This document shows positions 1-6,708 of a DNA stretch of 20,446 nucleotides, piece by piece. The stretch is from positions 1 through 20,446 of the forward strand of contig PMZS01000209.1 of assembly GCA_003170115.1 (NCBI GenBank), in the 5' to 3' direction. The notes below the pieces were generated by a model. It was not told the DNA's origin. It was given only the letters and a program-made list of their open reading frames with translations, and searched no databases. Source of the DNA: Spirochaetaceae bacterium (GTDB taxonomy: Bacteria > Spirochaetota > Spirochaetia > SZUA-6 > Fen-1364). The stretch's first letter is position 1. Every line of letters begins with the position of its first letter. The position numbers and the translations under genes were made by a program.

Positions 1-218
1 GTGCGGCTGACACTCGCGCCACTCGGCCTGCCCTCGTCCCGCTCTCCGCATTCTGCGCGGCGCTCGTTCCTTCGTTCCTCTTCCCGGATCAGTTCCGGTT
101 CACCGGCCGGTCTCACGGGCTTGCTGCCGCGGCGATGCGTGAGGGAATCCGATGGCGCGCGGAGAAAGCGTGTCATGCCCTGATTGCGAATTGACCCGCG
201 AGGGACTTCCTCCGCCGC

Positions 219-250
219 TGTGTTTTGGCGTTGACATGTGTTTTGGCGTT
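219..250. repeat. 14-bp tandem direct repeat upstream of hoxF
   Basis: The 14-mer TGTGTTTTGGCGTT occurs at 219-232 and again, identically, at 237-250. The period is 18 bp with a 4-bp spacer. It lies directly upstream of the candidate hox promoter, centred about 55 bp before the predicted transcription start, which is a usual place for activator binding. Tandem direct repeats of this kind are typical of dimeric or head-to-tail regulators such as response regulators or AraC-like proteins. The repeat itself is seen directly; a regulatory role is inferred. Confidence 0.6.
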
Positions 251-253
251 TGC

Positions 254-282
254 TTGCTTTCTCCCGCCTGCTCTGGTAGAGT
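254..282 (+). promoter_or_regulatory. Candidate promoter of the hoxFUYH operon
   Basis: A sigma70-like arrangement is visible: TTGCTT (254-259), a 17-bp spacer, then TAGAGT (277-282), preceded by TGG, which would act as an extended -10. The start would fall near 289 and leave a leader of about 78 nt before hoxF. The -35 element is poor, which suits a promoter needing an activator at the adjacent direct repeat. No other comparably spaced pair was seen between 180 and 366. Confidence 0.4.
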
Positions 283-366
283 CCGGGCGGCTCCCTTCCC
301 CGTCCAGCGGAACTCTTGGCGTGCGCCCGTGCCGCGATCCGGCCTGCAGCCACAAAGGAACACCCA

Positions 367-2172
367 ATGGGCAACACTATTTCCGCGTTGATCAAAAAGT
401 ACAATGGAGATTCCACCCGCCTCATGGACATGCTCATCGACATCCAGTCGGAGCGCGGTCACCTGTCTGACTGGACCATCGATCAGATCGCGAAATTGCT
501 CGAAATTCCGCGGGTCGAGGTGGAGCAGACGGTGTCCTTCTACCACTTCTTCACGAAGGAGCCACGGGGGAAATACACCGTCTACCTGAATGACAGCGTG
601 GTCGCCGGGTTCGCGGGCCGGGAACGCGTGAAGCGTGCCTTCGAGGAGGCCGCGGGGTGCACGTTCGGCCACGTCTCTCCTGACGGGCTTATCGGGCTGT
701 TCGACACCTCCTGCATGGGAATGAATGATCAGGAGCCCGCGGCGCTCATCAACGAGCAGGTCTTTCCGTCCCTCACCCTGCAGAAGGCAAGAGACCTCGT
801 GGATGGCATGAGGGCGGGACTGGACATTGAGGCGCTCAAGGGAACGGAGTACGGGGACGGGCAGAACGCGCATCCCCTGGTGCGCTCCCTCGTCCGGAAC
901 AACATCATGCGGAAAGGGGACGTGATATTCTCTGACCACGCGCCCGGACGGTCACTGCACAAGATCGCAACGATGAGCCCCTTGCAGCTGATCACCCTGG
1001 TGAACACCTCCAGCGTGCGCGGGCGCGGTGGAGCGGGGTTCCCGACAGGCTTGAAATGGGAGCTCGCGCGCAAGGCTCCGGGAGACACCAAATACATCTT
1101 CTGCAACGCGGACGAGGGGGAGCCGGGCACTTTCAAGGACCGTGTGATTCTCACCGAGCTGCCCATGCTCGTCTTCGAAGGAATGGCGGTCGCGGGGTAC
1201 GCGGTGGGAGCAAAGAACGGAATCCTGTACCTTCGCAACGAATACCGCTACCTGCGCGAGTACCTCGAGCGTACGCTCGACGAGATGCGGGAACGGGGTT
1301 TCCTCGGTTCCACGGTGGCCGGCAAGGCCGGCTTCTCCTTCGACATCAAAATCCAGTTCGGGGCGGGCGCCTACGTCTGCGGCGAGGAATCCGCGCTCAT
1401 CGAATCCGCCGAAGGCAAGCGGGGGGAGCCGCGCGACCGTCCTCCTTTCCCCGTCTCCAAGGGGTATCTCCAGAAGCCCACGGTGGTGAACAACGTGGAA
1501 ACTCTGTGCGCGGTCGTGAAGATCGTCCTGAACGGGAGCGAGTGGTACAACTCGATCGGCACGAAGGAATCCAAGGGCACGAAGGTGATCAGTGTCTCAG
1601 GAGACTGCGGAAAACCAGGCGTGTACGAGATCGCGTGGGGATTCAGCGTGAACGACGTCCTTCGAATGGTGGAGGCCACGGACGTCCAGGCGGTGCAGGT
1701 GGGAGGCCCCTCGGGCTCCTGCATCGGCCCCGCCGAGTTCGGCCGGGTGCTCGCCTACGAGGATCTCGCGACGGGCGGCTCGCTCATCATCATCGGCGCC
1801 GCGCGTGACCTTGTGAAGGACGTGGTTCTGAACTTCGCGAGGTTTTTCCGCGAAGAATCGTGCGGCTCCTGCGTCCCCTGCCGGGCCCTCACGGGGATGG
1901 CCCAGGTGGTGCTTGAAAGCATCGCGGCAGGCAGGGCGACACGGGCCAACCTGGACGCTTTCACCGGCTGGGCCTCGATCATGCAGAAAAACCGCTGCGG
2001 CCTCGGCCAGACCGCGCTCAACCCGGTGGTCACGACCATGAAGAACTTCCCCGGTGTGTACACCGCGCTGGTCCCTGACGGGGACCCTGCGATCAACCCG
2101 GGTTTCGACCTCGCGGGGGCCGTGAGAGACTTCGACGCGGCGGTCGACCGGCTTGGAGGCGGGCATGCCTAA
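367..2172 (+). CDS. hoxF: NAD-reducing [NiFe] hydrogenase, diaphorase subunit HoxF (NuoE-NuoF fusion)
   Basis: The 601-residue protein is the NAD(H)- and FMN-binding electron entry/exit subunit of a soluble bidirectional hydrogenase. Residues about 1-135 are a NuoE-like thioredoxin-fold domain and about 170-600 are NuoF-like. The glycine-rich FMN/NAD motif GRGGAGFPTGLK is at 219-230, NADEGEPGTFKDR at 247-259, and GAGAYVCGEESALIE at 332-346. The [4Fe-4S] ligands are Cys499, Cys502, Cys505 and Cys544. The ATG at 367 is chosen because AAAGGA (354-359) precedes it by 7 nt; an ATG at 316 has no such site. The N-terminal domain keeps only Cys116 of the four Cys that bind the [2Fe-2S] cluster in NuoE, so that cluster is probably lost. 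The stop codon overlaps the hoxU start. Family assignment is firm from motifs and neighbours. Confidence 0.95.
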   Translation: MGNTISALIKKYNGDSTRLMDMLIDIQSERGHLSDWTIDQIAKLLEIPRVEVEQTVSFYHFFTKEPRGKYTVYLNDSVVAGFAGRERVKRAFEEAAGCTFGHVSPDGLIGLFDTSCMGMNDQEPAALINEQVFPSLTLQKARDLVDGMRAGLDIEALKGTEYGDGQNAHPLVRSLVRNNIMRKGDVIFSDHAPGRSLHKIATMSPLQLITLVNTSSVRGRGGAGFPTGLKWELARKAPGDTKYIFCNADEGEPGTFKDRVILTELPMLVFEGMAVAGYAVGAKNGILYLRNEYRYLREYLERTLDEMRERGFLGSTVAGKAGFSFDIKIQFGAGAYVCGEESALIESAEGKRGEPRDRPPFPVSKGYLQKPTVVNNVETLCAVVKIVLNGSEWYNSIGTKESKGTKVISVSGDCGKPGVYEIAWGFSVNDVLRMVEATDVQAVQVGGPSGSCIGPAEFGRVLAYEDLATGGSLIIIGAARDLVKDVVLNFARFFREESCGSCVPCRALTGMAQVVLESIAAGRATRANLDAFTGWASIMQKNRCGLGQTALNPVVTTMKNFPGVYTALVPDGDPAINPGFDLAGAVRDFDAAVDRLGGGHA

Positions 2173-2872
2173 GATTGTGGCGTTCACCATCGACGGGAAG
2201 AAGTGCCAGGCCGCGGCGGGCACGCTCCTGGTCGCCGCCGCGGTGGAAAATGGAGTCTATATCCCCACCCTGTGCAACTACCCCGGGATCCCGCCGAAAG
2301 GCGCCTGCCGCATCTGCACGGTGCGAATCAATGGCAGGCTCGCCACCGCGTGCACCACACGCGTGCTTCCGGACATGGAGGTCCTGGCAATCACACCCGA
2401 GCTGGAGGAGTTCCGCGCCTCGGTCGTGGAGATCCTGTTCGCGGAGGGCAACCATCTCTGCCCGTCCTGCGAAAAGAGCGGCAGCTGCGAGCTTCAGGCC
2501 CTGGGGTACCGCTACCGCATGAGAGCACCGCGATTTCCCTACGCCTTTCCCAAGCGGGGCGTGGAGGCATGGCATCCGAAAATCCTGAAGGATCACAACC
2601 GCTGCATCCTCTGCAAGAGGTGCATCCGCGGCATCCAAAATGCGCAGGGCAAGTCGCTCTTTGCCTTTGGCAAGCGCGGAGACCGGCTGGTCATCAACAT
2701 AGATCCTGAGACCTCCAGGGACGCGAGTGACGACCTCGTGCGGCTGGCGGTGGAGATGTGCCCCGTGGGAGCGATACTGCGGAAGGGGCAGGGATTCGAC
2801 GTGCCGATCGGCAGGAGGAAATTCGACCGGATGCAGATCGGGTCCGACATTTCTCCGCAGGGAGGGAGCTGA
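2165..2872 (+). CDS. hoxU: NAD-reducing hydrogenase, iron-sulfur subunit HoxU
   Basis: This 235-residue NuoG-like protein carries electrons between the hydrogenase and HoxF. Three clusters can be read off. A plant-type [2Fe-2S] site uses Cys37, Cys48, Cys51 and Cys63. A His-ligated [4Fe-4S] site uses His97, Cys99, Cys102 and Cys108 in the H-x-C-x2-C-x5-C form seen in HoxU. A ferredoxin-type [4Fe-4S] site uses Cys147, Cys150, Cys153 and Cys199. The protein ends soon after the last site, as HoxU does, rather than continuing into a molybdopterin-like domain as in NuoG. The ATG at 2165 overlaps the end of hoxF by 8 nt and has GGAGG (2155-2159) 5 nt upstream, so the two genes are translationally coupled. 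A TTG at 2153 is a less likely start. Confidence 0.94.
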   Translation: MPKIVAFTIDGKKCQAAAGTLLVAAAVENGVYIPTLCNYPGIPPKGACRICTVRINGRLATACTTRVLPDMEVLAITPELEEFRASVVEILFAEGNHLCPSCEKSGSCELQALGYRYRMRAPRFPYAFPKRGVEAWHPKILKDHNRCILCKRCIRGIQNAQGKSLFAFGKRGDRLVINIDPETSRDASDDLVRLAVEMCPVGAILRKGQGFDVPIGRRKFDRMQIGSDISPQGGS

Positions 2873-3427
2873 ATGGCGCAGAAGAAGATCATCGCGACCG
2901 CTTCCCTCGCGGGTTGTTTCGGGTGCCATATGTCGATCCTTGACATCGACGAGCGCATTCTCGACCTCGTGGAGCTGGTGGAGTTCAACAAGTCCCCGAT
3001 CACCGACATCAAGTCGTTCACGAAGGAGTGCGACATCGGCCTCGTCGAGGGAGGCTGCTGCAATGATGAGAACGTGCACACCCTCATCGAGTTCCGCAGG
3101 CACTGCACAATCCTCGTCGCGCTGGGAGAATGCGCGATCATGGGCGGGCTGCCTTCGTTGCGCAATGAGATTCCCCTCGCGGAGTGCCTCAGGGAGGCCT
3201 ACATCGACGGGCCGGGGATGTCAGAAGCAAATCCGGCGGGGATCGTGCCGGCGGACCCGGACATCCCGAGAATCCTGGACCGGATCTACCCGTGCCACGA
3301 GGTCGTGAAGATCGACTACTCGCTGCCGGGGTGCCCGCCGCGCGCCGATCTCATATGGGAGGCGCTCGTGGCGCTGGTGACGGGAAGGGAGCTCATTCTC
3401 CCGTACGACTCGTTCAAGTACGACTGA
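2873..3427 (+). CDS. hoxY: [NiFe] hydrogenase small subunit HoxY
   Basis: The 184-residue small subunit holds the cluster nearest the NiFe site. The four ligands of the proximal [4Fe-4S] cluster are visible: Cys15 and Cys18 in GCFGCHMS, Cys87 in GECAIMGG, and Cys154 in LPGCPPRAD. It lacks a Tat signal and the C-terminal multi-cluster domain of membrane-bound uptake hydrogenases, so it is a short cytoplasmic small subunit of the NAD-linked type. The start codon directly follows the hoxU stop (TGAATG arrangement), and GGAGGGAG (2861-2868) serves as ribosome-binding site. Four extra Cys (53, 62, 63, 78) are present and unexplained. Confidence 0.94.
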   Translation: MAQKKIIATASLAGCFGCHMSILDIDERILDLVELVEFNKSPITDIKSFTKECDIGLVEGGCCNDENVHTLIEFRRHCTILVALGECAIMGGLPSLRNEIPLAECLREAYIDGPGMSEANPAGIVPADPDIPRILDRIYPCHEVVKIDYSLPGCPPRADLIWEALVALVTGRELILPYDSFKYD

Positions 3428-3444
3428 GCGCAGGAGCCGAACAG

Positions 3445-4896
3445 ATGAGCAGGAAAATCGTCATCGAACCCCTCACCCGGGTGGAAGGCCATGGCAAGGT
3501 CACGATCCATCTCGACGACCAGGGCGAGGTGGTGCAGAGCCGGCTGCACATCGTGGAGTTCCGCGGTTTCGAGCGTTTCGTGCAGGGCCGCCCGTACTGG
3601 GAAGCCCCGGTCCTCGTGCAGCGGCTGTGCGGCATCTGCCCTGTCAGCCATCACCTCGCCGCGGCAAAGGCCATGGACGTGATCGTGGGAGCCGGAACCG
3701 GTGACGGGCTCACACCCACCGCGGAGAAGATGCGCCGGCTCATGCACTACGGGCAGATCTTCCAGTCTCACTCGCTGCACTTCTTTCACCTCGCGTCTCC
3801 CGACCTTTTGTTCGGCTACGATTCCCCGCCCGAAACGCGCAACGTGATCGGCGTTATCATGGCGAACAGGGAGCTCGCCACGCAGGCGGTGCTCATGCGC
3901 AAATACGGCCAGGAGATCATCGCCGCAACCGCGGGGAAGAAGATTCACGGCACGGGAGCCGTGCCCGGCGGCATCAACAAGAACCTTTCCATCGCGGAAA
4001 GGGACGTTCTGTTGAAGGGTCCACACCCAATGAACGCGGACGCGATGGTGCGGTACGCGCAGGGCGCGCTTGATTTCTTCAAGGACTACTATTCGAAGCA
4101 CAAGGAGTTCATCGACAACTTTTCCCGGTTTCCCTCGAATCACCTCTCCCTGGTTCGCCCGGATGGCGCCCTGGACTTCTACGACGGGGTCCTGCGCGCC
4201 GTCGATGCGGACGGACGAAAGATCCTTCACGACGTGGAATGCCAGGACTACCTGGCGCACATTCGCGAAGAGGTGCGTTCCTGGACCTACATGAAGTTTC
4301 CCTATCTCCGGCACCTCGGCCCCGAGAAGGGATGGTACCGCGTGGGGCCGCTGGCGCGGCTGAACACGGCGGATTTCGTCCCTTCACCGCTCGCGCAGGA
4401 GGAGTTCGAGGCGTTCCGTAAGGTGACGGGAGGCAGGCCCAACGACATGTGCATGCACACCCACTGGGCGCGTCTCATCGAAACACTGCACGCGGCGGAA
4501 ATGATCCGCGACCTCCTGCGCGATGCGGATCTGCAGGGCAGCGACCTGGTGGTGAGGGGAAAAAGGGAGGCGGAAGGGGTCGGCATCATCGAGGCGCCCC
4601 GGGGGACACTTTTCCATCACTACCGGGTGAGCCCCGATGACCAGATCGTGATGGCCAACCTGATCGTGTCCACGACGAACAACAACGAGCCGATGAACCG
4701 TGCGGTGAACAATGTCGCCAGGGCGCTCATGACGAAGGCGAAGGAGATCACGGAGGGCATGATGAATGCCGTGGAAGTGGCCATCCGGGCCTACGACCCC
4801 TGCCTGAGCTGCGCCACGCACGCCTACGGCTCGATGGCGCTCGCGGTTTCCCTCTGTGATGCCTCTGGCAATGTCATCGCGCAGCGCACCCGGTAA
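3445..4896 (+). CDS. hoxH: [NiFe] hydrogenase large subunit HoxH
   Basis: The 483-residue catalytic subunit carries the NiFe(CN)2CO site that splits or makes H2. The N-terminal motif PLTRVEGHG is typical of large subunits. The nickel ligands are Cys62 and Cys65 in RLCGICPVSHH and Cys453 and Cys456 in DPCLSCATHAYG. A 24-residue tail (460-483) follows His459, the normal cleavage point, so maturation should need a HoxW-type endopeptidase. None is encoded in this window, nor are HypA-F. The start has CAGGAG (3431-3436) 8 nt upstream and lies 17 nt after hoxY. With HoxF, HoxU and HoxY it makes a complete group 3d-like enzyme. No terminator hairpin is visible before the convergent gene that ends at 4921. 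Confidence 0.95.
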   Translation: MSRKIVIEPLTRVEGHGKVTIHLDDQGEVVQSRLHIVEFRGFERFVQGRPYWEAPVLVQRLCGICPVSHHLAAAKAMDVIVGAGTGDGLTPTAEKMRRLMHYGQIFQSHSLHFFHLASPDLLFGYDSPPETRNVIGVIMANRELATQAVLMRKYGQEIIAATAGKKIHGTGAVPGGINKNLSIAERDVLLKGPHPMNADAMVRYAQGALDFFKDYYSKHKEFIDNFSRFPSNHLSLVRPDGALDFYDGVLRAVDADGRKILHDVECQDYLAHIREEVRSWTYMKFPYLRHLGPEKGWYRVGPLARLNTADFVPSPLAQEEFEAFRKVTGGRPNDMCMHTHWARLIETLHAAEMIRDLLRDADLQGSDLVVRGKREAEGVGIIEAPRGTLFHHYRVSPDDQIVMANLIVSTTNNNEPMNRAVNNVARALMTKAKEITEGMMNAVEVAIRAYDPCLSCATHAYGSMALAVSLCDASGNVIAQRTR

Positions 4897-4920
4897 CCCG
4901 CCGCCGCTGTACAGAGAGAG

Positions 4921-5952
4921 TCACGGGGCTGCCCGCGCCATCACCCGACGTCCGGCGTCCATGAATGCCTGGATGTTTTCTCTCGGCGTTTCCTGGGGCA
5001 GATCGCATCCCGTGCTGAGAATGAAGTTCGGGTAGGGCTCCATCTCCTTCAGCAGTCTCTCCACCTCGCGCCGCACGTCTTCAGGCGTCCCGAAACGCAT
5101 CGTCTTTGCCGGGCTGATGTTGCCGATGACGACGACATCATCGGGGAGGCGGGAGGCGACGGCGGAAAGATCCACGCCCACGTCGGCGGAGTCCAGGCTG
5201 ACGCCGTGCACGCCGGCGCGGACCATCTTCTCCACCAGGTGCATGGTGTCCCCGCACGTATGGTAGACAAAGTTCGCCCGGGAGTACTTGAAGCTCGTCG
5301 TGATGTGCCGGATGTAGATCGCTGAGAACTCCGAGAACTGCTCGGGGCTCAGCATGACCGCCGTCGGCTCAAGGATGCAGATCACGTCCGCGCCCGCGGC
5401 GAGCAGAAGCTGGATGTACTCCTGGATCTTTTCAGTCGTGAAGTGGCAGAGCCGGTGCAGACCCTCGGGGTCGAGAATCGTCGCCATGACGGTGTCATCG
5501 GCGCCCATCATCAGCCCGGCGAGGGTGAAGGGGCCGACCACGTATGCTCCCCTGAGGACTCCACTCGGAAGGCTCACGCTCATCATGCGGAGGGTTTCGA
5601 CGAACCCCATCAGCCTGCTGTCAAAGGTGATGTTGATCCGGGAGAGCCTGTCCAGCTCCGCGATGGAGAACGTGTCCTTCGGAACCGTGGCTGATTCCCC
5701 GCGGGGAAAGATGGTGTAGCGCCCCAGGGCGTTCGCCTCCACCGAGAGGTCCATGAGCGGGAAGATCAGGTCGGGGTGGAATGCATCCACGAGCCCGCGA
5801 ACGGCCTTGTAGTGCTCCCCGAAGTTCTGCTGTGCGAGCTTGATCGTGCTTCCGATCATCTCGACGCCCGGAAACCCCATCAACGGGGCCACAAGGCGAC
5901 GCTTCTCACGAAACGCCTCGTGGGCGAGCTCGGAAAGGGTCTTCCCCGTCAT
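4921..5952 (-). CDS. MtaA/MtbA-like corrinoid:acceptor methyltransferase (uroporphyrinogen decarboxylase family)
   Basis: The 343-residue protein has the UroD fold, but the zinc motif points to methyl transfer, not haem synthesis. His231 and Cys233 (YHTCGD) and Cys316 (STGCDLPQETPRENIQAF) match the H-x-C...C zinc site of MtaA/MtbA methylcobamide:thiol methyltransferases. These move a methyl group from a corrinoid protein to a thiol, or the reverse. The ATG at 5952 is chosen because GGTGGAG (5965-5959) precedes it by 6 nt. A longer open frame to 6066 would overlap the corrinoid-protein gene and has no family similarity. The gene lies 34 nt downstream of the corrinoid-protein gene in one operon. 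The methyl acceptor cannot be read from sequence. Coenzyme M is the acceptor in methanogens; bacterial homologues may use another thiol or folate. Confidence 0.85.
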   Translation of the reverse strand: MTGKTLSELAHEAFREKRRLVAPLMGFPGVEMIGSTIKLAQQNFGEHYKAVRGLVDAFHPDLIFPLMDLSVEANALGRYTIFPRGESATVPKDTFSIAELDRLSRINITFDSRLMGFVETLRMMSVSLPSGVLRGAYVVGPFTLAGLMMGADDTVMATILDPEGLHRLCHFTTEKIQEYIQLLLAAGADVICILEPTAVMLSPEQFSEFSAIYIRHITTSFKYSRANFVYHTCGDTMHLVEKMVRAGVHGVSLDSADVGVDLSAVASRLPDDVVVIGNISPAKTMRFGTPEDVRREVERLLKEMEPYPNFILSTGCDLPQETPRENIQAFMDAGRRVMARAAP

Positions 5953-5986
5953 CTGGATCTCCACCGCGCCGAGCGCGGTTGCAAGC

Positions 5987-6622
5987 TCAGGACACGTACA
6001 CCTTGAACCTCTCCGACGCGCTGGCCGCGTCAGGAGCATAGCCGTCGGCACCGATTTCCTTCGCATACTGGTCGGTCAGGGGGGCGCCGCCGACCATGAA
6101 CTTCACCTTTGCGCGCACCCCTTCCTTCACGAAGCGGTCGATGACCTCCTTCATGCCCGTCATCGTGGTCGTGAGGAGAGCCGACATGCCGATCGCCTTC
6201 GCGTCCGGGTTGTCCTTCAGGCCCTGGAGGAACTTGTCAGCGGAGACATCGATGCCGAGGTCCACGACTTCGAGGCCCGCGCCCTGCGCCATCATCTTCA
6301 CGAGGTTCTTGCCGATATCGTGAAGGTCCCCCTTCACGGTGCCCAGCAGCATCTTGCCGATCGGCTTCACCCCGGCCTTCACCAGCTCGGGCTTCAGGAT
6401 CTCCATGCTCTGGTTCATTGCCCGCGCCGCGATCAGGACTTCGGGAATGTAGATCTCGTTCGCCTTGAAGCGCTTGCCGACTTTTTCCATGCCGTCGAGG
6501 AGACCCTTGTTCAGCACATCCGCCGCGCTGGTCTTCGCGGCCAGAAGCGCAGTGGTGAGCTCCTTTGCCTTCGGTGCATTGCCCTTCTGGATCATCTCCG
6601 ACAGTTCCTGCAAAGTGGCCAT
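5987..6622 (-). CDS. Corrinoid (B12-binding) methyl-carrier protein, MtbC/MttC type
   Basis: The 211-residue protein carries methyl groups on cobalt. Residues about 1-85 form the helical cap domain (B12-binding 2) and about 88-211 the Rossmann-like B12 domain. The base-off/His-on motif is complete: Asp99, His101 and Gly104 in GDLHDIGKNLV, then Ser147 and Leu149 in SALL, then Gly178-Gly179. GGAGGAA (6633-6627) lies just upstream of the ATG. It is the first gene of the operon with the UroD-family methyltransferase. No substrate methyltransferase (MttB, MtbB or MtaB type) lies beside it, so the methyl donor is unknown. The family is sure; the substrate is not. Confidence 0.92.
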   Translation of the reverse strand: MATLQELSEMIQKGNAPKAKELTTALLAAKTSAADVLNKGLLDGMEKVGKRFKANEIYIPEVLIAARAMNQSMEILKPELVKAGVKPIGKMLLGTVKGDLHDIGKNLVKMMAQGAGLEVVDLGIDVSADKFLQGLKDNPDAKAIGMSALLTTTMTGMKEVIDRFVKEGVRAKVKFMVGGAPLTDQYAKEIGADGYAPDAASASERFKVYVS

Positions 6623-6649
6623 GATGTTCCTCCGTGGTTTCCCCGACTC

Positions 6650-6672
6650 TACCCCGTCAGACCGCCGGGGTA
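6650..6672. promoter_or_regulatory. Palindrome between the corrinoid gene and its regulator, candidate operator
   Basis: TACCCC (6650-6655) and GGGGTA (6667-6672) form a perfect 6-bp inverted repeat with an 11-nt centre. Its right arm touches the -10 element of the minus-strand promoter and abuts the -35 element of the plus-strand promoter. In the corrinoid-gene transcript most of it would lie in the 5' leader, so it could be an operator or a small RNA hairpin. The repeat is seen; the role is inferred. Confidence 0.45.
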
Positions 6673-6700
6673 TTGTACGGAATGGAAATTTTTTTGTAAA
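6672..6700 (-). promoter_or_regulatory. Promoter of the corrinoid protein/methyltransferase operon
   Basis: On the minus strand TTTACA (6700-6695) and TACAAT (6677-6672) are separated by exactly 17 bp. Each hexamer matches the sigma70 consensus at five of six positions. Transcription would start near 6665 and leave a leader of about 43 nt that contains the palindrome loop and the ribosome-binding site. This is one of the strongest promoter matches in the window. Confidence 0.6.
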
Positions 6701-6702
6701 AT
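6673..6702 (+). promoter_or_regulatory. Promoter of the PocR/AraC regulator, overlapping the opposing promoter
   Basis: TTGTAC (6673-6678) and TAAAAT (6697-6702) are 18 bp apart. The predicted start is at or next to the ATG at 6709, so the message would be leaderless. The -35 overlaps the -10 of the minus-strand promoter and the -10 overlaps its -35, so the two cannot be occupied by polymerase at the same time. Confidence 0.5.
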
Positions 6703-6708
6703 CATGCT

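Larger units (their letters stand above)
1..366. other. Upstream region of the hydrogenase operon, no supported gene
   Basis: No protein family is recognisable here. Two frames stay open through the left part: a plus frame from the left edge to a stop near 183, rich in Ser and Arg, and a minus frame from an ATG at 176 running off the left edge, rich in Arg and Glu. They are mirror images in composition. Both have lower third-position GC than the neighbouring genes, so neither is called. The stretch from about 219 to 282 holds a direct repeat and a candidate promoter, listed separately. The region from about 289 to 366 would be the 5' leader of hoxF. Confidence 0.5.

Noticed and set aside
1..183. 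Possible partial genes at the left edge (plus frame ending near 183; minus frame starting at 176)
   Set aside because: Both are short, mirror each other, have lower third-position GC than nearby genes, no good ribosome-binding site and no recognisable motif. Sequence to the left would decide.
244..258. Sigma54-like promoter (TGGC...TTGC) upstream of hoxF
   Set aside because: The GG and GC elements are 9 nt apart, not the required 10. Sigma54 control of hox genes is known elsewhere, so the near-match was worth noting.
316..366. Upstream ATG at 316 for hoxF
   Set aside because: No ribosome-binding site precedes it, the extra 17 residues have no family similarity, and the ATG at 367 has AAAGGA at ideal spacing.
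4897..4920. Terminator between hoxH and the convergent methyltransferase gene
   Set aside because: Only the 8-bp palindrome CTGTACAG is present, with no GC-rich stem or T-run.
4921..5952. Uroporphyrinogen decarboxylase (hemE) as the function of the UroD-fold protein
   Set aside because: The H-x-C...C zinc motif and the adjacent corrinoid protein point to the MtaA/MtbA methyltransferase branch.
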